Source: Planctomycetota bacterium (lineage in GTDB: Bacteria; Planctomycetota; UBA1135; GCA-002686595). Taken from it: a stretch of 64,000 bases of DNA. The DNA is taken from contig JAPLOE010000097.1 in assembly GCA_026692705.1 (NCBI GenBank), forward strand, positions 1 to 64,000. Reading direction: 5' to 3'. The translations under genes and the position numbers were made by a program. Below are positions 60,285-64,000 of this stretch, in pieces. The notes under the pieces are model-generated. The model saw nothing but the letters and a program-made list of their open reading frames with translations, had not been told where the DNA came from and did no database searches. The number at the start of each line of letters is the position of its first letter. Position 1 is the first letter of the stretch.

Positions 60285-60791
60285 GTGGGATGGACAGCAT
60301 CTCGGTTCACGCTGCCGATAACGAATGGCGAAGCGGGGCGGTTACGAACTTCCGAGAAAGACGTGCGGCGCCGGCGTGCGCGACGCAGCGACCGAGGTCA
60401 CGTCTCGCCGCGACCGGGCCACTTCGGTCGGAGCGCCGGGTACCCGCCCTCTCTGCCTTCCAAGAGTCGCCCTGGGTTGCTCTGCTCGAGCGGTCTCGCG
60501 CGGTTCCTGCAGAGTGAAAGGAGCCGAACGCGAGGGGACAAGATGGCCAAGCGGACGACCCTGAGCCCGATGCTAGCTGTGGTTCGGCCGGGCGGGGAGA
60601 TGCGGCAGGTGCGGAGCGTCGCGACGTCGGGGCGGAGGTCGCTCATTCGCTCGAGCTTGCCGTCAGGCAGGATTGCGCTGGCCAATGCGACCGCGTGCTT
60701 CCCAGCGCCGCCGTCGGTAGTCTTCTGCTCCAGACGCGGCGCGCATCGCTGCCGCGCTGCGCTCCCTCCTCGCTTTCGGATCGTGGACCCC
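60285..60791. other. 507-base gap with one copy of a repeated segment
   Basis: The + frame in the track (60201-61097) has no protein-like character before 60792. Bases 60545-60621 are ~80% similar, in the same direction, to 61920-61995. No other element is recognised. Confidence 0.5.
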
Positions 60792-61097
60792 ATGAAGCTC
60801 GCTCTGCCCAGCACCCTCGCGCTCGTCTGTCTCCTCGCCGCCTGCCGTGAGGGAGGCTTGACCACTTCGGTGACGACGACATCCAGCGAGCACGGAACGC
60901 AGGTCGAGGCGACGTTGCGCGGCGAGGGCACGAGCGTGACCGTCGCCAATTCGAAGATCGAGATCTCGTCCGGCACCGTGCGCGTCGACGGCGTGTCGTA
61001 CGGGCCCGTGGCGAATGGCGAGGAGGTTCGCTACGTCGTCATCGACAACGATCGCAAGCTGACGGTCGACGGCGCGGCGCGCACGCCGGTGAACTGA
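60792..61097 (+). CDS. Small lipoprotein
   Basis: The ATG at 60792 begins MKLALPSTLALVCLLAACREGG, a lipoprotein signal with lipobox LAAC. The mature part (~80 residues) is Thr, Ser and Val-rich and beta-like (TSVTVANSKIEISSGTVRVDGVSYG, VRYVVIDNDRKLTVDG). It resembles small surface lipoproteins of unknown role. The long upstream part of the listed ORF is rejected. Confidence 0.75.
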   Translation: MKLALPSTLALVCLLAACREGGLTTSVTTTSSEHGTQVEATLRGEGTSVTVANSKIEISSGTVRVDGVSYGPVANGEEVRYVVIDNDRKLTVDGAARTPVN

Positions 61098-61506
61098 CGC
61101 GCTCGGGAATCGGACGCCCAAGCGGACGAGCGCGGGCGCGATGCCGCCCCCGCATGCGCTCGGCGGGAGTGGAAGACGGGGAATTCGAAAGGTCCTGGCC
61201 AAGGGAGAGAAAAGAGCTCTTCGCCACGGAATCGACGAGGGCGACGGCGACGAAAAGCAACTGCGCGACATTGGCGAAGCCGAGTGGTTCGCGCAAGACA
61301 CCGTGACGTCGACCTGGTGCCTGTCGAGCCAATGGTGGAAGCCGCAGGCTTGGGGGCGGATCCCATCGCGCCAGTTGCACCGTGCCGCACGGCTTCAGAG
61401 CTGTCGCAGCTGGGCCAGGAACAACGTCAAGTCCAGGGCGACGACCAGCAATTCGGATGACCACCGCCTGCAGCCTCTTGGGCCGGGCTCGTCGGTGGCC
61501 GGGGCA
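61098..61506. other. 409-base gap, no gene recognised
   Basis: Open frames on both strands exist, but none has a start with a ribosome-binding site, signal or recognisable family. No stable operon-scale feature is seen. Confidence 0.4.
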
Positions 61507-61848
61507 TCATCGCATGACGAAAGCCACGGCGAAGACGAACCCGACAAGCGCTGCGACGACTGACAGCGCGAGCCATGCACGGCGGCGTCGATTGCGTTGG
61601 TAGTTGTCCCAACCAGCTGTGTCAAGAAAGTAGAAGCTGTTCGCCGTCACGTGCACAGCACCTCCTTGAATCAGTCCTTGAAGGCGTCTCCTGTCGATCG
61701 ATCGGCTGAGCGACAACGGAATCGATGCATCCGCCTGGAACGCGCGAGCATCAGCAAGTTGTCGATGGATGCGTGCCTCGGCTCGCCGCATCGCGACGAC
61801 AACGATCAGCGGAATCAGACTCGGGATCACGGCGGCGGCGCTCATCAC
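61507..61848 (-). CDS. Small membrane protein, hypothetical
   Basis: A 113-residue ORF with two hydrophobic helices at its ends (AAAVIPSLIPLIVVVAM and AWLALSVVAALVGFVFAVAFVM) and a charged middle (DRRRLQGLIQGGAVHVTANSFYFLDTAGWDNYQRNRRRR). The basic patch just before the second helix follows the positive-inside rule. No family recognised. It may be real, but the start and expression are unsure. Confidence 0.55.
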   Translation of the reverse strand: MMSAAAVIPSLIPLIVVVAMRRAEARIHRQLADARAFQADASIPLSLSRSIDRRRLQGLIQGGAVHVTANSFYFLDTAGWDNYQRNRRRRAWLALSVVAALVGFVFAVAFVMR

Positions 61849-61919
61849 TTTGTTTCTCGCAAGGGTCCATCAAGACGATCAGCACCCGCTCCGAAAGTTG
61901 GCCCCTCTGTGGACAGCAC

Positions 61920-61995
61920 GGCCAAGCGGAGGACCATGGGCGCGATGGTACCGCGGTTCGGCTCGGCGCGGAGGTGCGGCGGGCGCGGAGCGCCG
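61920..61995 (+). repeat. Second copy of a ~76-bp repeated segment
   Basis: Aligns with 60545-60621 at roughly four of five positions (shared GGCCAAGCGGA, GATG, GGTTCGG and GCGGAGCG blocks). It lies in a gene-poor stretch next to the transposase remnant. Origin unknown. Confidence 0.55.
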
Positions 61996-62139
61996 GGGCG
62001 GGGTCTCGAGCGGGCTTTGGCGGGCCGAAAAGGAGTGGTTTCAGGTGGGGTCGGGCGTTGTTGACTCGCGGGCGAGCTCGCCGGCGCGAGTCGCGGGCAA
62101 GGAGCGGCGGCTCGGGCGAAGTCGAGCTGTTCGCGCGAG

Positions 62140-62375
62140 CGCCCTGAAACAAGTCTCGACGCGGGCCGTGCAGGCTCGGTTGGGTGTCCGAGGTGAGTGA
62201 GGATCTTGCGCACGACGGTCGAGTCGGTGAGCTGCGCGTTGAGGCGGCGGGAATCGCCTCAGCGGGAGCGGGTCAGGACGTCGAGGGCGAAGACGCGGCG
62301 CACGGGCGCGGGCTCGAGGCGAGCAGGAAGCGGACGCGGTAGGAGAAGGAGAGCGCCCATCGGGCCAGCGGCAAC
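62140..62375 (-). mobile_element. Remnant of an IS91-type transposase
   Basis: The minus strand shows LPLARWALSFSYRVRFLLA (62373-62318), the N-terminal pattern of the Y2 transposases (PxRxWVLSxPFxLRYRLA), and about 100 bases later TDSTVVRKILTHLGHPTEPA (ending near 62155), their C-terminal pattern. They are in order on one strand but in broken frames, so most of the gene has been deleted. The gap 61849-62442 contains nothing else besides the repeat. Confidence 0.5.
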
Positions 62376-62442
62376 TTGGGTCCGTCCTCCAGCCGCGCTC
62401 CACCGCCGCGTGCGCGCAGTTGTCGTCTGCTAGAGTCCGGCC

Positions 62443-64000
62443 ATGTCCTTCCTTGCCGCGCTGGTGCTGTCGCTCGCGGTCATTCCGCAGGATCCGGAGG
62501 CGACGGCGCAGGGGCGAACGCACTTCCTCGGGCGACCGGTCGCGCAGACCATGCACTGGCTCGGCGCGGAATGGTTGATGCGCGAGACTCGCGAGCAGGA
62601 GGAGCATGGCGAGGCCCTGCGCGCTTGGCTCTCCGTGCGGCCGGGCCAGGCGGTGTGCGACCTTGGGTGCGGCAACGGCTATCACGCGCTACCGCTCGCG
62701 GACGCGCTCGGACCCGAGGGCACGCTGTATGCGGTCGACTTGCAGCCCGAGATGCTCGCGATGCTCGCGCAGCTCGCGGGCGCGGCCGGGCTGAACAACG
62801 TGCGCTGCGTCCAGGCCGAGGTCGACGATCCGCGGCTCGAGCGCGAGAGCTGCGACCTCGTGCTCATGGTCGATGTGTACCACGAGCTCTCCCATCCGGT
62901 GCGCGTCATGGGGCACGTGCGCGAGGCGCTGCGTCCCAAGGGACGCGCGGTGCTGGTCGAGTTCCGCGCCGAGGATCCCGCCGTCCCGATCAAGCCCGAG
63001 CACACTCTGTCCAAGGCGCAGCTCATCCGCGAGATGGCACACCACGGCTTCTCGTGGGCCGGAGAACTCGGCGCATCCGGCGAGAGGCGCCTGCCGTGGC
63101 AGCACGCGGTCGCCTTCGAGGTGCGCGAGACGGGCCCGCGCCACGAGCCGCGCGAGTTGCTCGGCGCGTACCTGCGTGCCGTCGCAGCCGGTGATGAGCG
63201 CGAGCTTGCACCTTTCCGCGCGAGCACCGTGAAGAGCATCAACCTGCCCAAGGGCGCGCGTGCGGAGTTGCGAGCGGGCGCCGGGGACGCGCTCTGGGCA
63301 CGGCTCGAGAACGAGGTCGGCGAGGTGGCCGAGCTCGAGCTCGCGCGCGACTCCGCCGGTCGCTGGTTCATCATGCGCAACGGGCCCGAGCCGCTCGCGC
63401 CGCGCGCTCACGGTTCGAAACTTCGGTTCGTGGCGATGAACACCGGCACGCGCGGCACGCCGGACGAACAGGCGAGCCTGCTCGCCGAGCTCGGCTTCGA
63501 CGGCGTCGGCTGGGATCTCGGCGGACTCGCGCCGGCGCGCGCGGCGTTCGAGCGTCGTGGCCTCGACGTGCAATCGGCCTACGGCGTGCTCGATCTGCGC
63601 AGCGTGCCGCAGGGCGACGCTGCGGCCGCGAAAGAGCTCGCAGCTCGTCTCGTGCCGCTGCGGAACGCGATGGAGGCGCTGCGCGGTGGCCCGGGCATGT
63701 TGTGGCTCGCCGTGCGCCACGACAGCGCGCCGCTGCGCTCGACGGAGGGCGACGCCGACGCGCTCGTGGCCCTGCGCAGCCTGCTCGAGGAGGCGCGCCG
63801 CACGGGCGTCGAGATCGCGCTCTACCCTCACCACGCGTTCTGGCTGGAAACCGCCGACGACGCGCTGCGCCTGTGCCGCCAGCTCGACGATCGCCGCGTC
63901 GGCGTGTGCTTCAACCTTTGCCACTTCCTGCGCACCTCCGACGCGACCAGCGTGCGCGCCGCGCTCGAAGCGCTGCGCGGGCACCTGCTCGCGGTCACGC
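62443..64000 (+). CDS. Methyltransferase fused to sugar-isomerase-like TIM barrel (runs off window)
   Basis: Missing from the ORF track because no stop lies in the window. From the ATG at 62443 the frame stays open for 519 codons. An N-terminal signal-like stretch (FLAALVLSLAVIPQDPEA) is followed by a class I methyltransferase domain (about 40-220): QAVCDLGCGNGYHALPLADALG is motif I, GTLYAVDLQPEML motif II and CDLVLMVDVYHELSHP motif IV. A ~100-residue linker domain comes next, then a xylose-isomerase/AP-endonuclease-2-like TIM barrel (from about 325): ASLLAELGFDGVGWDLGGL, then VEIALYPHHAFWLE and VGVCFNLCHFL with metal-type His and Glu. The C-terminal end lies beyond 64000. Confidence 0.8.
   Translation, partial: MSFLAALVLSLAVIPQDPEATAQGRTHFLGRPVAQTMHWLGAEWLMRETREQEEHGEALRAWLSVRPGQAVCDLGCGNGYHALPLADALGPEGTLYAVDLQPEMLAMLAQLAGAAGLNNVRCVQAEVDDPRLERESCDLVLMVDVYHELSHPVRVMGHVREALRPKGRAVLVEFRAEDPAVPIKPEHTLSKAQLIREMAHHGFSWAGELGASGERRLPWQHAVAFEVRETGPRHEPRELLGAYLRAVAAGDERELAPFRASTVKSINLPKGARAELRAGAGDALWARLENEVGEVAELELARDSAGRWFIMRNGPEPLAPRAHGSKLRFVAMNTGTRGTPDEQASLLAELGFDGVGWDLGGLAPARAAFERRGLDVQSAYGVLDLRSVPQGDAAAAKELAARLVPLRNAMEALRGGPGMLWLAVRHDSAPLRSTEGDADALVALRSLLEEARRTGVEIALYPHHAFWLETADDALRLCRQLDDRRVGVCFNLCHFLRTSDATSVRAALEALRGHLLAVT

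Noticed and set aside
60201-60791. Upstream part of the listed 298-residue ORF
   Set aside because: It runs antisense to the sigma-factor start and through non-coding sequence. The lipoprotein signal at 60792 marks the real start.
1-64000. CRISPR arrays, rRNA and tRNA genes
   Set aside because: No regularly spaced repeats of CRISPR type, no rRNA-like sequence and no cloverleaf candidates were noticed by eye. A covariance-model scan was not possible.

Overview
The window is GC-rich and gene-dense, and its gene content points to a Planctomycetota-type bacterium. The supporting signs are an overlapping DUF1501/DUF1800 gene pair, several exported proteins that share a short C-terminal beta domain, many lipoproteins, and a prolyl-tRNA synthetase of the archaeal/eukaryotic type. 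This placement is inferred from gene families and was not tested with a marker tree.

Layout. (1) 1-11121, + strand: a tight run of eight exported amidohydrolase-family genes, the first cut by the window edge, ending at a strong terminator. Four keep the metal-binding His-x-His. Three complete members have lost it, and these carry Lys/Glu-rich low-complexity stretches. (2) 11.3-17.3 kb: TrpD2-like transferase, zinc metallopeptidase, GH2 hydrolase, ATP-grasp ligase and a MOSC-like protein. (3) 17.4-24.9 kb: HEAT-like gene, a 92-bp inverted repeat, pirin, DoxX and a MarR gene broken by an amber codon, then a phospholipase D/cardiolipin synthase, proS, an intradiol-dioxygenase-like lipoprotein and a saccharopine dehydrogenase-like enzyme. 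(4) 25-33.2 kb: exported beta-helix protein, an RnfD/NqrB-like membrane protein with Sel1 repeats, membrane proteins, a coiled-coil lipoprotein and a nucleotide-transporter-like protein.

(5) 33.4-40.9 kb is the most informative stretch. The ORF track splits two genes at in-frame TGA codons, and both read as selenoproteins. One is an iodothyronine-deiodinase-like protein (Sec in FGSFT-U-PPF) placed just after a 76-residue protein of I-x-x-N-Q heptads. The other is a formate dehydrogenase catalytic subunit (Sec in NRT-U-HAPSV). Each TGA is followed by a hairpin with a GGUC apical loop 17-18 nt downstream, as in the E. coli fdhF SECIS. The formate dehydrogenase gene is followed by a NuoE-NuoF-NuoG-like fusion that carries the [4Fe-4S] domain normally found at the N-terminus of the catalytic subunit, and then by formate-tetrahydrofolate ligase. 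Together these genes make an NAD-linked formate/one-carbon module.

(6) 41-54.5 kb is accessory and exported material: a HEAT/ChaN-like lipoprotein, an AAA/DUF4143 ATPase with a palindrome over its start codon, an esterase, a pair of small anchored paralogues, a TPR protein, a TlpA-like thioredoxin, PPK2, a DNRLRE protein and a CpcT/CpeT-like lipoprotein. Several 3'-end gene fragments here match nearby intact genes. (7) 54.9-60.3 kb, - strand: an exported protein, then a compact overlapping operon of ECF sigma factor, small one-TM protein, membrane protein, DUF1800 and DUF1501. (8) 60.3-64 kb: sparse sequence with a repeated ~76-bp segment, a probable IS91-type transposase remnant, and a methyltransferase/TIM-barrel fusion that runs off the end and is missing from the ORF track.
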